The notes below the pieces were generated by a model, which searched no databases, had not been told where the DNA came from, and was given only the letters and a program-made list of their open reading frames with translations. Source: Streptomyces sp. NBC_00690 (GTDB lineage: Bacteria > Actinomycetota > Actinomycetes > Streptomycetales > Streptomycetaceae). From it: a DNA stretch of 64,000 nucleotides. Shown one piece after another: positions 17,339-24,783 of the stretch. Location of the stretch: assembly GCF_036226685.1 (NCBI RefSeq), contig NZ_CP109009.1:4526001-4590000 (forward strand), written 5' to 3'. The stretch's first letter is position 1. The number at the start of each line of letters is the position of its first letter. The translations under genes and the position numbers were made by a program.

Positions 17339-19435
17339 TCAGGTCTTGACGACCCCGTTCATCGGGCGCTGCCCGGTCAGCGAGGCCAAGGAAGTCTCCC
17401 CGAGCCCCAACTGCTGGGCCGCGTCCAGGAGCTGGCGCAGCTGGCCGCTGTGCTCGCCGCCGCCCTTCATCAGCTGCATCAGCAGTGCCGAGACCGTCAG
17501 GTTCTGCACATCGGATGTGGACACCGAACCGAGGACCGCCGTCATGTCGTCGGTGAAGGACGACGAACCGTCCAGCCAGGGGCCGGCGAGGGTCTGGGCC
17601 GTCTGAGAGTGCTGGACGAAACCGTCCAGGCCCTTGCCCAGCGAGATCGACTGCACTAGTCGGTCGAAGAAGATCGAGTCACCGCCGACGATGTCGATGT
17701 CGGCGTTCTCCAGACCGGTCGCCAGGATCGTGGCCTGCGCCTCGGCGATCTGCCGCTGCACATCGAGCCCGGCGAGCCGGATGTCCTTCTCCGCCGCCAG
17801 CCGCAGTCGGTACTCCTCGTGGGCCCGCGACGCCTCGTCCAGCGCCGCCATCGCCGCGGCCTTGTCCGTCAGACCGGCGGCCTCCGCCTTCAGCTTCTCG
17901 CCGATCGCGGTGGCGTCGGCCAGGGCCTTGGCCCGGCTGCCGTCCGCCTCCGCGGTGAGCTGCGCCACCGTGCCGTCCGCCTCCGCCTTCATCCGGGCTG
18001 CCATGGCATCGGCCTCGGCCCGGCCCGTCTTCTCGATGGCGGACGCCTCCATCTCGCGCACCCGGACGGCCGCGAGACCCTCCGCCGCAGCCTCCGCCTG
18101 GATGCCCTCGGCCAGTCGGATCTTGGCGCGGGCGTCCAGGTCGGCCGTCTTGGTACGGGCCTCGGCGAGGGTGAGCTCCTCGGCTGCCCGGTGCACGGCC
18201 GCCTGCTCGGCGGCCTCGGCCGCCTTGATGTCCTTGACCAGTTTCTCCTGCGCCTCGGCCTCGGCCGCGATCACCAGGGACTGCCGCTCGCGCTCGGCCT
18301 GCTCGACCGCCCGCAGCCGCTTGATGGACTCCTCCTGCTCGGCGACCGTACGATCCACCGCGATCCGCTCCCTGATCACCTCGGCGATCTCGCGGCGCTC
18401 CGCCTCCAACTCCTTCTCGGCGGCGATGCGGTTGAGCTCGGTCTCCCGCTCCCGGGCGATGACCTCCAGCAGCCGGTCCTTCTCGATCCGCTCGCTCTCC
18501 ACCGCGATCACCCGCTCGCGGTTCTTCGCGGCGACGGCGACCTCACGGTTCTGGTTCTCCCGCTGGATGCCCAACTGCTCCTCGGTCTTGAGGAACGCGC
18601 TCTGCGCACGCAGGCGCTCCTCCTCCACCACCCGGGCCGTCTCGGCTTCCTCCCGGGCCCGTACGGTGTCGATCTCGCGGCGCTGCTTGATCTCCGCGTC
18701 GGCCTGTCGACGCTCCAGCTCCAGGATTGCTTCCCGGGCGTCGACGTTCTGCCGGGTGATCTCCTTCTCCTCGTTGCGCTGGAACTCGTTGGTGCGCACG
18801 TGCTCGACCGCGGTGAGCTCGGTGATCTTCCGGATGCCCTGGGCGTCGAGGATGTTGTTGCTGTCGAGCTGGGCCAGCGGGGTCTGCTCCAGGTAGTCGA
18901 TGGCCGCGTCTTCGAGGCTGTAGCCGTTGAGGTCGGTGCCGATGACCTGGATGATCCGGTCCCGGAACTCATCGCGCTTGGTGTAGAGGTCGGTGAAGTC
19001 CAATTGCTTGCCGACGGTCTTCAGCGCTTCGGAGAACTTGGCGTTGAACAGTTCCTGCAAGGTCGCCTGGTCGCTGGCGCGGGCCGTGCCGATCGCCTGG
19101 GCGACCTTGATGACGTCCTCCACGGTCTTGTTGACGCGTACGAAGAACGAGATGCGGATGTCGGCACGGATGTTGTCCTGGCAGATCAGCCCGTCCCGGC
19201 CGGTGCGGGAGATCTCGATGGTCTTCACCGAGATGTCCATGACCTCGGCCTTGTGTAGGACGGGCAGCACGACCTGACCGGTGAAGGTGACGTCGACGGT
19301 GCGCATCTTCGAGACGATCAGCGCTTTGCCCTGCTCCACCTTGCGGAAGAGTCTGCCGACGACGAAGAGCATCGCGATGGCGATCAGCACGACCACGGCG
19401 ATGAGTAGGCCGATGCCCACGGTGATGGCGTCCAT
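17339..19435 (-). CDS. Flotillin family protein (YqiK-like)
   Basis: The 698-residue protein has one N-terminal membrane helix (VGIGLLIAVVVLIAIAMLFV), an SPFH/band-7 domain to about residue 200 (KALIVSKMRTVDVTFTGQ, VMDISVKTIEISR), then some 350 residues of charged coiled coil rich in Glu, Ala and Arg, and a short C-terminal domain. Flotillins form oligomeric scaffolds in ordered membrane zones; YqiK is the E. coli relative. AGGAA lies five bases before the ATG at 19435. The upstream YqiJ-like gene and downstream AAA ATPase complete a conserved set. Confidence 0.9.
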   Translation of the reverse strand: MDAITVGIGLLIAVVVLIAIAMLFVVGRLFRKVEQGKALIVSKMRTVDVTFTGQVVLPVLHKAEVMDISVKTIEISRTGRDGLICQDNIRADIRISFFVRVNKTVEDVIKVAQAIGTARASDQATLQELFNAKFSEALKTVGKQLDFTDLYTKRDEFRDRIIQVIGTDLNGYSLEDAAIDYLEQTPLAQLDSNNILDAQGIRKITELTAVEHVRTNEFQRNEEKEITRQNVDAREAILELERRQADAEIKQRREIDTVRAREEAETARVVEEERLRAQSAFLKTEEQLGIQRENQNREVAVAAKNRERVIAVESERIEKDRLLEVIARERETELNRIAAEKELEAERREIAEVIRERIAVDRTVAEQEESIKRLRAVEQAERERQSLVIAAEAEAQEKLVKDIKAAEAAEQAAVHRAAEELTLAEARTKTADLDARAKIRLAEGIQAEAAAEGLAAVRVREMEASAIEKTGRAEADAMAARMKAEADGTVAQLTAEADGSRAKALADATAIGEKLKAEAAGLTDKAAAMAALDEASRAHEEYRLRLAAEKDIRLAGLDVQRQIAEAQATILATGLENADIDIVGGDSIFFDRLVQSISLGKGLDGFVQHSQTAQTLAGPWLDGSSSFTDDMTAVLGSVSTSDVQNLTVSALLMQLMKGGGEHSGQLRQLLDAAQQLGLGETSLASLTGQRPMNGVVKT

Positions 19436-19624
19436 TAAATTCCTCGGGTGGGAGCGGGCGGGCCGTAGCCCGGGATGGAAGCGGAAGGGGCGAGGCCGGC
19501 GGGGGTGTGGGCCCCGCCGGGTCTGCGATCGATCGGCGCCCGACTGGCGGGGCGAGCCGAGGGAGCGGGTCCACCGGTGTCGGTTTCTGCGCATTGCGAG
19601 CGCGGTGTGTCGGTCCCGGACGCC

Positions 19625-19709
19625 GGATGCCGGCGCCGGGTGTCAGCGCTGGATACCGGTCCCGGATACCGGTGCCGGATGCTGGTCCTGGATGCCGGTG
19701 CCGGGTGCG
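19625..19709. repeat. 13-bp tandem repeat, six units plus a partial one
   Basis: Units start at 19625, 19638, 19651, 19664, 19677 and 19690 and follow GGATRCYGGTSCY, with a 7-bp partial unit at 19703. Most contain ACCGGT or a close variant, so units can pair with each other. The array lies in the 311-bp gap between the YqiJ-like gene and the flotillin start, with no gene of its own. It could form alternative RNA hairpins within the operon transcript. Confidence 0.7.
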
Positions 19710-19746
19710 ATGCGTACGGCGGTGGGGTGCTGGGGTGCCGCCCGGT

Positions 19747-20340
19747 TCAGTAGGGCGCGACCCAGAAGAACTCGCCGACCTCGTCGTAGGCGTACAGCAG
19801 ACCCGTACTGCCGAGGGCGAGTGCGGCCGTGACGTCGAGGCCGCTGCGGCGCACCTGGACCAGTGCCGTGGAGCCGTCCGACGCGGTGACCTCGGCCTGT
19901 CCGAAGCCCTCGTCGACACGCCTGGTGCGGATGGTGCAGGTGCGGCCGACGAAGTCGATGCGGGACGGCCCGGGTTCGTCCGGGAAGAGGGCGGCGAGCG
20001 GTCGGATGACCCATCGGGTCAGTCGCCATGCGCCGAGGACGGCCACGGGCAGGAGGACGGCGGCGAGGAGGTGGTGCAGGCCCCCGGAGACGCTGAGTCT
20101 GGTCAGGAGAACCGAACCGATGAGGCTGAGCGTCCAGGAGAGTGCGATCACCAAGGAGGCGGAGACGGCGACGGGCACTCCGCCCAGCCCCAATGCGTCA
20201 CTGTCCAGGTCGGTGTCGAAGGAGTCATGGCCGACCGCTCCCACCAACGCCATGAGCCAGAAGCAGATGACGACGACGAGGGCGGCGGTGAACAACATCG
20301 TCGGGAAGCGGAACACATGGTCCAAGAACTCGCCCATCAC
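19747..20340 (-). CDS. YqiJ-like OB-fold membrane protein
   Basis: The 197-residue protein has a hydrophobic N-terminal helix (TMLFTAALVVVICFWLMALV), a pair of helices between residues 55 and 110, and a C-terminal soluble domain of about 70 residues (FVGRTCTIRTRRVDEGFGQA) with the spacing of an OB-fold, like NfeD proteins. YqiJ/NfeD proteins are encoded beside flotillins and are thought to work with them in the membrane. A second Met directly follows the first. The 279-bp gap to the divergent PucR gene holds the promoters. Confidence 0.8.
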   Translation of the reverse strand: MMGEFLDHVFRFPTMLFTAALVVVICFWLMALVGAVGHDSFDTDLDSDALGLGGVPVAVSASLVIALSWTLSLIGSVLLTRLSVSGGLHHLLAAVLLPVAVLGAWRLTRWVIRPLAALFPDEPGPSRIDFVGRTCTIRTRRVDEGFGQAEVTASDGSTALVQVRRSGLDVTAALALGSTGLLYAYDEVGEFFWVAPY

Positions 20341-20505
20341 TGATCCCCCTCCACCCGGGCCGTGCCCGGCACCTTCGTCGTCCCGCCCCCGTCGATCCCA
20401 CGTTCTGTGGGCACTCAGGCGGAATCCCCATTTCCGCTGTCCGGCATGGAGCTGGTTCCCCGCCGGTCATGGAGCTGATTCTTGTCCGGTGGCACGCCTG
20501 TTCGC

Positions 20506-20541
20506 ATTGCCGTTGACCGGCAATCTTTACGCCGTCTTAAT
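20506..20541 (+). promoter_or_regulatory. Candidate pucR-type promoter with overlapping inverted repeat
   Basis: TTGACC at 20513-20518 and CTTAAT at 20536-20541 are 17 bp apart. The inverted repeat ATTGCCG-N5-CGGCAAT (20506-20524) covers the -35 element, as expected for an autoregulatory or ligand-controlled operator. Confidence 0.4.
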
Positions 20542-20619
20542 GCCGGTCGCGGGCCGGTAGGTGCACATGGCACCCTTGCCCAGCGAGCGTTAGGAAAGCG
20601 TCAAGAGGGGGAGTTGAGC

Positions 20620-21690
20620 ATGGCGGACCAGGAGATATACGAGGATCATCTTGAGGGGTATGCCCAGATCCTCGCCAACGCGTGTGCCACCGGGCGTCGG
20701 TTGAGCCGCGATGAACTGGAGTCGTTGCGCGGCCGAGGTGAACGGGCGGCCGAAGCAGGCATCGGGCTACGACTGCTGGTCCGCGCCCAACTCACCGTGG
20801 CCCAGGCCGTCCGGCCCGAACTCTCGAACCAGGCGGCGGAACATCTCCTTGCCGCAGTCGAGCAGGCGGTGGACGCGTTCGCGGCCGGTCATGAGCGGGC
20901 CCAGCGCCTCGCCGTCCGCCAGGAGGAAGCGGCGCGGCGCGAGTTCATCGACGATCTGCTCTACGGCCGCAGCGACCTCGGACGCCTCGCCCAGCGCGCC
21001 GAACGCTTCGGACTGCTCCTCTCCCACGCCCATGCGGTGGCGGTGGCGCAGGGCCCCGAGCCGTACGACGACGGCTTCCCGGTGGCACGCCAGGTGGAGT
21101 CCGCCCTGATCGCCCGGTTCGGGCACCGCAGCATCCTCCTCACCACCAAGGACGGCCGGCTGATCTGCATCGCACCGGCCGATCAGGACGAGGTTCTCGG
21201 CTTCTTCGCCAAGCAGGCGTATGCGGCGACGGACGGCGGGCGGGTGGCAATCGGCCGGCCGCACCCGGGCGCGGGCGGAGTCGTCCACTCCTACGAGGAG
21301 GCCCTGAACGCACTGGAGTTGGCGGCAACCATGGACCTGCCGGATCCGGTGCTACGGGCGGCGGACCTGTTGGTGTACCCGGTGCTCACCCGCGACCGAC
21401 AGGCGATGAAGGACCTGGTGGAAAGCGTGCTGGGGCCGCTGAGCCAGGCCCGGGGCGGCGCCCGCCCGCTGCTGGACACCCTGACCGCGTACTTCGACAC
21501 CGGATGTGTGGCGGCTGAAGCGGCCCGTCGGCTCTCCCTGAGCGTCCGGGCGATGACCTATCGGCTGGACCGCATCCGTCAACTGACCGGAGCGGACCCG
21601 GGCGATCCGGTACACCGCTACACACTCCAAACGGCGGTGATCGGAGCCCGGTTGATGGGCTGGCCCGACCAGGAGCGCTCACGACCGTAG
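20620..21690 (+). CDS. PucR family transcriptional regulator
   Basis: The 356-residue protein ends with the PucR-type helix-turn-helix (FDTGCVAAEAARRLSLSVRA, then MTYRLDRIRQLTG and the ending seen in this family). The middle part is a GGDEF-like sensor domain, and the N-terminal 100 residues are helical. These regulators usually respond to a small metabolite. GAGGGGGAG precedes the ATG at 20620. It lies 545 bp upstream of the KSGC peptide gene on the same strand and could control it, though that is only a positional guess. Confidence 0.85.
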   Translation: MADQEIYEDHLEGYAQILANACATGRRLSRDELESLRGRGERAAEAGIGLRLLVRAQLTVAQAVRPELSNQAAEHLLAAVEQAVDAFAAGHERAQRLAVRQEEAARREFIDDLLYGRSDLGRLAQRAERFGLLLSHAHAVAVAQGPEPYDDGFPVARQVESALIARFGHRSILLTTKDGRLICIAPADQDEVLGFFAKQAYAATDGGRVAIGRPHPGAGGVVHSYEEALNALELAATMDLPDPVLRAADLLVYPVLTRDRQAMKDLVESVLGPLSQARGGARPLLDTLTAYFDTGCVAAEAARRLSLSVRAMTYRLDRIRQLTGADPGDPVHRYTLQTAVIGARLMGWPDQERSRP

Positions 21691-22133
21691 GAGTTGCCCT
21701 ATCCGACCTGTGGCAGCGCGTGCGCTGCCCTGCGCCGGTGCCTGTGCCCGTTCTGTGCGGCCCATCGCTGCGATGGATCGACGGTGATCCAGAGCGCCTA
21801 AACGCACGCGGAGAGTCACGAGGAGGAGGAGTTCCGGCGCTCCTGCACGGCCGCCGATGGGATGCGGATGGATGGTGTGGGGCAACCCTGGGTAGGCTCC
21901 CCGCCTTTTGCGCCGGCGCTGGCCCGGATCGTTCCTTCAGCTTGTCGCGTCATGACCCCTTCGCCCGGTATTCGGCTGCCGCGGAATGCATCCGTATCCG
22001 GAATCGACGGCCCAGAACGTCGATAGTGGACAAGCCGGATGGGAATTTACGACACACACGGCATATGCCCTGTGACGGTACTGTCTGAAAAGTGATTCCG
22101 CTTCTCGCAGGTCAGCGAAATCCATGAGTGTTC
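21691..22133. other. Intergenic region between PucR and the KSGC peptide operon
   Basis: No convincing gene is seen. The right part, from about 21930, is clearly poorer in GC than its surroundings, as is common for control regions of acquired clusters. A 62-codon minus-strand frame (21937-22125) has no RBS or family resemblance. Confidence 0.5.
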
Positions 22134-22145
22134 TCTCATTTGAGA
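22134..22145. promoter_or_regulatory. Inverted repeat just upstream of the KSGC promoter
   Basis: TCTCA-TT-TGAGA forms a 12-bp dyad ending five bases before the -35 element at 22151. Its place suits an activator or repressor site. Confidence 0.4.
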
Positions 22146-22150
22146 ATCCA

Positions 22151-22179
22151 TTGACACAGGCATTGGTTACTCATAGCTT
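22151..22179 (+). promoter_or_regulatory. Near-consensus promoter of the KSGC peptide gene
   Basis: TTGACA (22151-22156), a 17-bp spacer and TAGCTT (22174-22179) match the vegetative (HrdB-type) consensus unusually well for this genome. Transcription should start near 22186, about 50 nt before the ATG at 22236. Confidence 0.7.
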
Positions 22180-22235
22180 CCAGGAAACCGGAAGAGCGGC
22201 CACCGCCGCTCACCCGATCACACTGGAGGTCCGTT

Positions 22236-22409
22236 ATGGAACGCCTCATCAAGAAGCTGGCCCAGGAAGAGAACTGGCGCGCGTGGAACTCCGCGAACTC
22301 GGCTGCGGCTGACAAGTCGGGTTGTGTCAGCGCCAAGTCGGGTTGCGTGAGCTCCGCGCCCAAGTCGGGTTGTGTCAGCGCTGCACCGAAGGCCGGCTGT
22401 ATTTCCTAA
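22236..22409 (+). CDS. Candidate RiPP precursor peptide with four K-(S/A)-G-C-(V/I)-S repeats
   Basis: GGAGGT lies five bases before the ATG. The 57-residue product has a charged, helix-prone N-terminus (ERLIKKLAQEENWRAW), a Ser/Ala/Asn linker, then KSGCVS at residues 27-32, 34-39 and 43-48 and KAGCIS at 52-57, ending there. Linkers are A, SAP and AAP. A leader followed by repeated Cys/Ser/Lys units is the design of multi-core RiPP precursors. A consensus promoter precedes it and an attenuator-like hairpin follows, so it is probably made in excess over the enzymes downstream. It matches no precursor family I know; a metal-binding peptide is an alternative. Confidence 0.75.
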   Translation: MERLIKKLAQEENWRAWNSANSAAADKSGCVSAKSGCVSSAPKSGCVSAAPKAGCIS

Positions 22410-22429
22410 CGGATAGCCTTCGGGTAGGC

Positions 22430-22469
22430 GTGGGTCGGGCGGCGATTCTTCGTTCGCCGCCCGACCCAC
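22430..22469 (+). terminator. Attenuator-type hairpin after the precursor gene
   Basis: A perfect 16-bp stem (22430-22445 with 22454-22469) with an 8-nt loop begins 21 bases after the precursor stop. Such partial terminators after a peptide gene commonly keep precursor levels above those of the processing enzymes. Confidence 0.8.
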
Positions 22470-22494
22470 CCCGAAACATTTACGTAACCAGGCA

Positions 22495-22671
22495 TTGCCC
22501 GTCGATTTCTCCGAGCTCTTGACCAGCCAACCGGAAGCTTCGCAGCAGAACCCTTGCGCGGAACGTACCGAGGTGCTGGAGCGGGCCGAGTTCATCGAGC
22601 TCCCCGAGAGTTCCCCGACATCCCGAGTGAGCCATATCCCCCTAGTGTTGAGCCCTTTTAGAGCCGATTGA
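22495..22671 (+). CDS. Possible small coupled ORF before the adenylating enzyme
   Basis: From a TTG at 22495 a frame of 58 codons runs to a TGA at 22669-22671, eight bases before the GTG of the next gene. The peptide contains FSELLTSQPEASQQN and ERAEFIELPESS, acidic with one Cys. Third-position G/C is about 72%, lower than in nearby genes, and the RBS is weak. It could be a small accessory protein, a second peptide, or a chance frame in the 270-bp gap. Confidence 0.3.
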   Translation: MPVDFSELLTSQPEASQQNPCAERTEVLERAEFIELPESSPTSRVSHIPLVLSPFRAD

Positions 22672-22679
22672 GGTCAGAC

Positions 22680-23918
22680 GTGGACGGTCAGCCGAGCTCC
22701 GACATCATCGATGAGATACGGGACATTCCCATCTATCGAAAGTCGATTGAGCAGGGATTCTTCCCCATCCTGGAGAAGCCGGAGATAGCCGACGGCTTCC
22801 CGGACAACTGGATGACCCCACGGTTGGCCAAGGCGCTGGAGGCGGGAGAAGCGGAGTTCGTCCTCTCCACCGGCACCAATCACGCCCGCATGCAGATCAT
22901 TCGGCCGCCCTACTTCCTGCTGAAGACGTACTACCGGCTCTGGAGCGAACACCCCGACATCGCGGACACCTGGGAAGAAGGGTGCCGCCGCGTCTCGATC
23001 ACCACGCTCCTCGCCACGGAACACGTGGCCCGCGTCAACGCCAAGAAGCAGGGAACCGGCCCCGAGGGCGTACCGGCCCTCGACGACCGGCGGCTCGACG
23101 AGAGAACCGTCTATCTGAACCTCCGGCTCGACCCCGATCTCTGGCTCCGCGAGGACGTCGAGCGGATGATCGCCGAGATCCGCACCGAGCAGCAGGCCCA
23201 CCCCCTGGGGCGCTACCACCTCGACTGCTCCGGCTACCACCTGGCGCATCTCATTCGCAAGGCCCGCGAATGGGGCCTGTGGGACACCTTCCCGCAGCCC
23301 GCCAGCGTGATCACGGCCTACGAGTACACGCCGGCCAACGTCCGTGCCTATCTCGAAGACCACATGGACTGCCCGGTCGTCGACCTGTTCGGCAGCACCG
23401 AGCTGGGCTACCTGTACTACAGCGACCACACGGGCCGCTACTACCCCCATCTGGAGCGGATGAGCCTGGAGTTGGTCCCCGTCGCACCGGGCAGCCACAT
23501 CCACAGCCTCATCGTGACCAGTCTGCGCAGCCCCCACATGCCGCTCATCCGCTACCGCTCAGGGGACTGCGTCCGCACCATCGACGGCTCCACCGACCCC
23601 ACGAAGGTCACCCGCTTCTGCGGTCGGGAGAAGGAACTCCTGCCCACCCCGCACGGCCTGGTCTCCCAGGGCGACCTCGACGACGCCGTCGCCACCGCGG
23701 CCCCGGAGGTCTTCCTCTACCAACTGCGCGACGAGGGCAACGGGAGCTTCCAACTGCTGTACACCACCTTCGACGGGGTCCCTCTCGAACCCTCGGAGAG
23801 CGCGGGTCTGGAGAAGTTCATCGGCGAACTCACCGGATTCCATTGCGGCACCGAACACCGCACGCACATTCCGATCGGGATATCGGGCAAGTACGCCTGG
23901 CTCAAGAGGGATTCCTAG
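22680..23918 (+). CDS. Adenylate-forming enzyme, phenylacetate-CoA ligase / CapK-like
   Basis: The 412-residue protein has the core motifs of the PaaK/CapK branch of adenylating enzymes: a P-loop variant FVLSTGTNHAR near 60-70, DLFGSTELGYLYY near 235, RYRSGD near 290 (ribose-binding Asp) and FCGREKELL near 310. The fold makes an acyl-AMP and often passes the acyl group to a thiol or amine. In this locus it could activate an acid for transfer to Lys, Ser or Cys of the repeat peptide, or activate the peptide carboxylate. The GTG at 22680 has GAGG six bases upstream; a TTG at 22668 is the alternative. Confidence 0.8.
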   Translation: MDGQPSSDIIDEIRDIPIYRKSIEQGFFPILEKPEIADGFPDNWMTPRLAKALEAGEAEFVLSTGTNHARMQIIRPPYFLLKTYYRLWSEHPDIADTWEEGCRRVSITTLLATEHVARVNAKKQGTGPEGVPALDDRRLDERTVYLNLRLDPDLWLREDVERMIAEIRTEQQAHPLGRYHLDCSGYHLAHLIRKAREWGLWDTFPQPASVITAYEYTPANVRAYLEDHMDCPVVDLFGSTELGYLYYSDHTGRYYPHLERMSLELVPVAPGSHIHSLIVTSLRSPHMPLIRYRSGDCVRTIDGSTDPTKVTRFCGREKELLPTPHGLVSQGDLDDAVATAAPEVFLYQLRDEGNGSFQLLYTTFDGVPLEPSESAGLEKFIGELTGFHCGTEHRTHIPIGISGKYAWLKRDS

Positions 23919-23936
23919 CTCCCCCCAGGTTTCCGA

Positions 23937-24017
23937 TCCGGCTCTCGAAACCCCTGACTCTTGACTCCCACCTTCGGAGCACTTCCCCTGAGTCAGGAAA
24001 CGGTATCGAGAGCCGGA
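23937..24017. repeat. Large interrupted inverted repeat in the ligase-GRDP gap
   Basis: TCCGGCTCTCGA (23937-23948) pairs perfectly with 24006-24017, and inside it CCTGACTC (23953-23960) pairs with 23990-23997. The RNA would form an 81-nt two-part hairpin about 20 bases after the adenylating enzyme. It may be a terminator, an RNA stability element or a remnant of an inserted repeat. The rest of the 262-bp gap shows nothing clear. Confidence 0.6.
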
Positions 24018-24180
24018 ATCCGGATTGCCCACGGACCCTCCACACGCCAACTGCCGGCCCCAGCCCAACGGCAGGCCGTGCACCCTCCGGGTCCCTACCC
24101 AAGCAATACACCAGCGAGCGACGCCGGACACACGGTCATCGTGCTCACGGCCGAACGCCGAATCCCCTCTCTGGAGAGTC

Positions 24181-24696
24181 ATGCAGACAACGCAACTGGT
24201 CACCGAAGCCGACCTCACGAACCTCCTCGGCGACACTCTTCACACCGAAGTCGTCGAATACTTCGTGAAGGACACCGGCGGCTCGACCGAAGAGGTCGAA
24301 CGCCAAGTGATCGAATGTATGCGTTACCTCTATCTGATTTCTCGCTACCGGACCGAACTCAGCGGCCTCTTCCTGCCCGTTGAGCAGCACATCGACGAGA
24401 TCTGGCACTACCTCATCCTCCAGACGCGCGAATACGTGGAGCTGTGCGAGGAGAAGTTGCCCGGCCGGTTCTTCATCCACCACCGCAGCATCGGCTACGA
24501 GGACTACGCCCAGGAGCCCGGCCGCGAGCAGTCCATCGAGGAGGCGCTGCGCTGGATTCCGCTGTACTGCAAGGAATTCGGCCCCTTCGACGAGGGTGCG
24601 CTGCCACACTGGACGATCGTCCGCTTCCTTCGCCAGCGCATGGACATGTCGTTGGAGGAGATCTCGGCCCTGGAGCCCGCAGCGTCGGCGGCGTAG
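24181..24696 (+). CDS. GRDP-like (glycine-rich domain-containing protein) family protein
   Basis: The 171-residue protein is helical and centres on LPVEQHIDEIWHYLILQT, followed by REYVELC. This D-E-x-W-H-x2-I-L-x-T-x2-Y-x2-L-C signature of the GRDP/DUF1399 family contains conserved Asp and His that could bind a metal. A second motif, FFIHHRSIGYEDY, follows. The family's biochemical role is unknown, so in this locus it may be a modification enzyme or a scaffold. GGAGAG precedes the ATG at 24181. It sits between the adenylating enzyme and the exporter on the same strand. Confidence 0.7.
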   Translation: MQTTQLVTEADLTNLLGDTLHTEVVEYFVKDTGGSTEEVERQVIECMRYLYLISRYRTELSGLFLPVEQHIDEIWHYLILQTREYVELCEEKLPGRFFIHHRSIGYEDYAQEPGREQSIEEALRWIPLYCKEFGPFDEGALPHWTIVRFLRQRMDMSLEEISALEPAASAA

Positions 24697-24783
24697 CGCG
24701 CAAGCGCTGCCCTCCCCGTGCCCCGGGGCCACCCCAAGCCCCCGGGGCCACCGCAAGCGCCGGGGGAACGCGAGGAGCGAGTA

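Noticed and set aside
14422..17349. A 975-codon open frame on the plus strand
   Set aside because: It lies fully antisense to the AAA ATPase. The ATPase frame has the motifs; this one is Arg/Gly/Leu-rich with none, a usual shadow in GC-rich DNA.
21937..22125. A 62-codon minus-strand frame upstream of the KSGC promoter
   Set aside because: Poor codon bias, no clear RBS and no known family; it covers a likely control region.
22668..22679. TTG start four codons upstream for the adenylating enzyme
   Set aside because: The GTG at 22680 has a better-spaced GAGG; the TTG overlaps the preceding small frame and lacks its own RBS.
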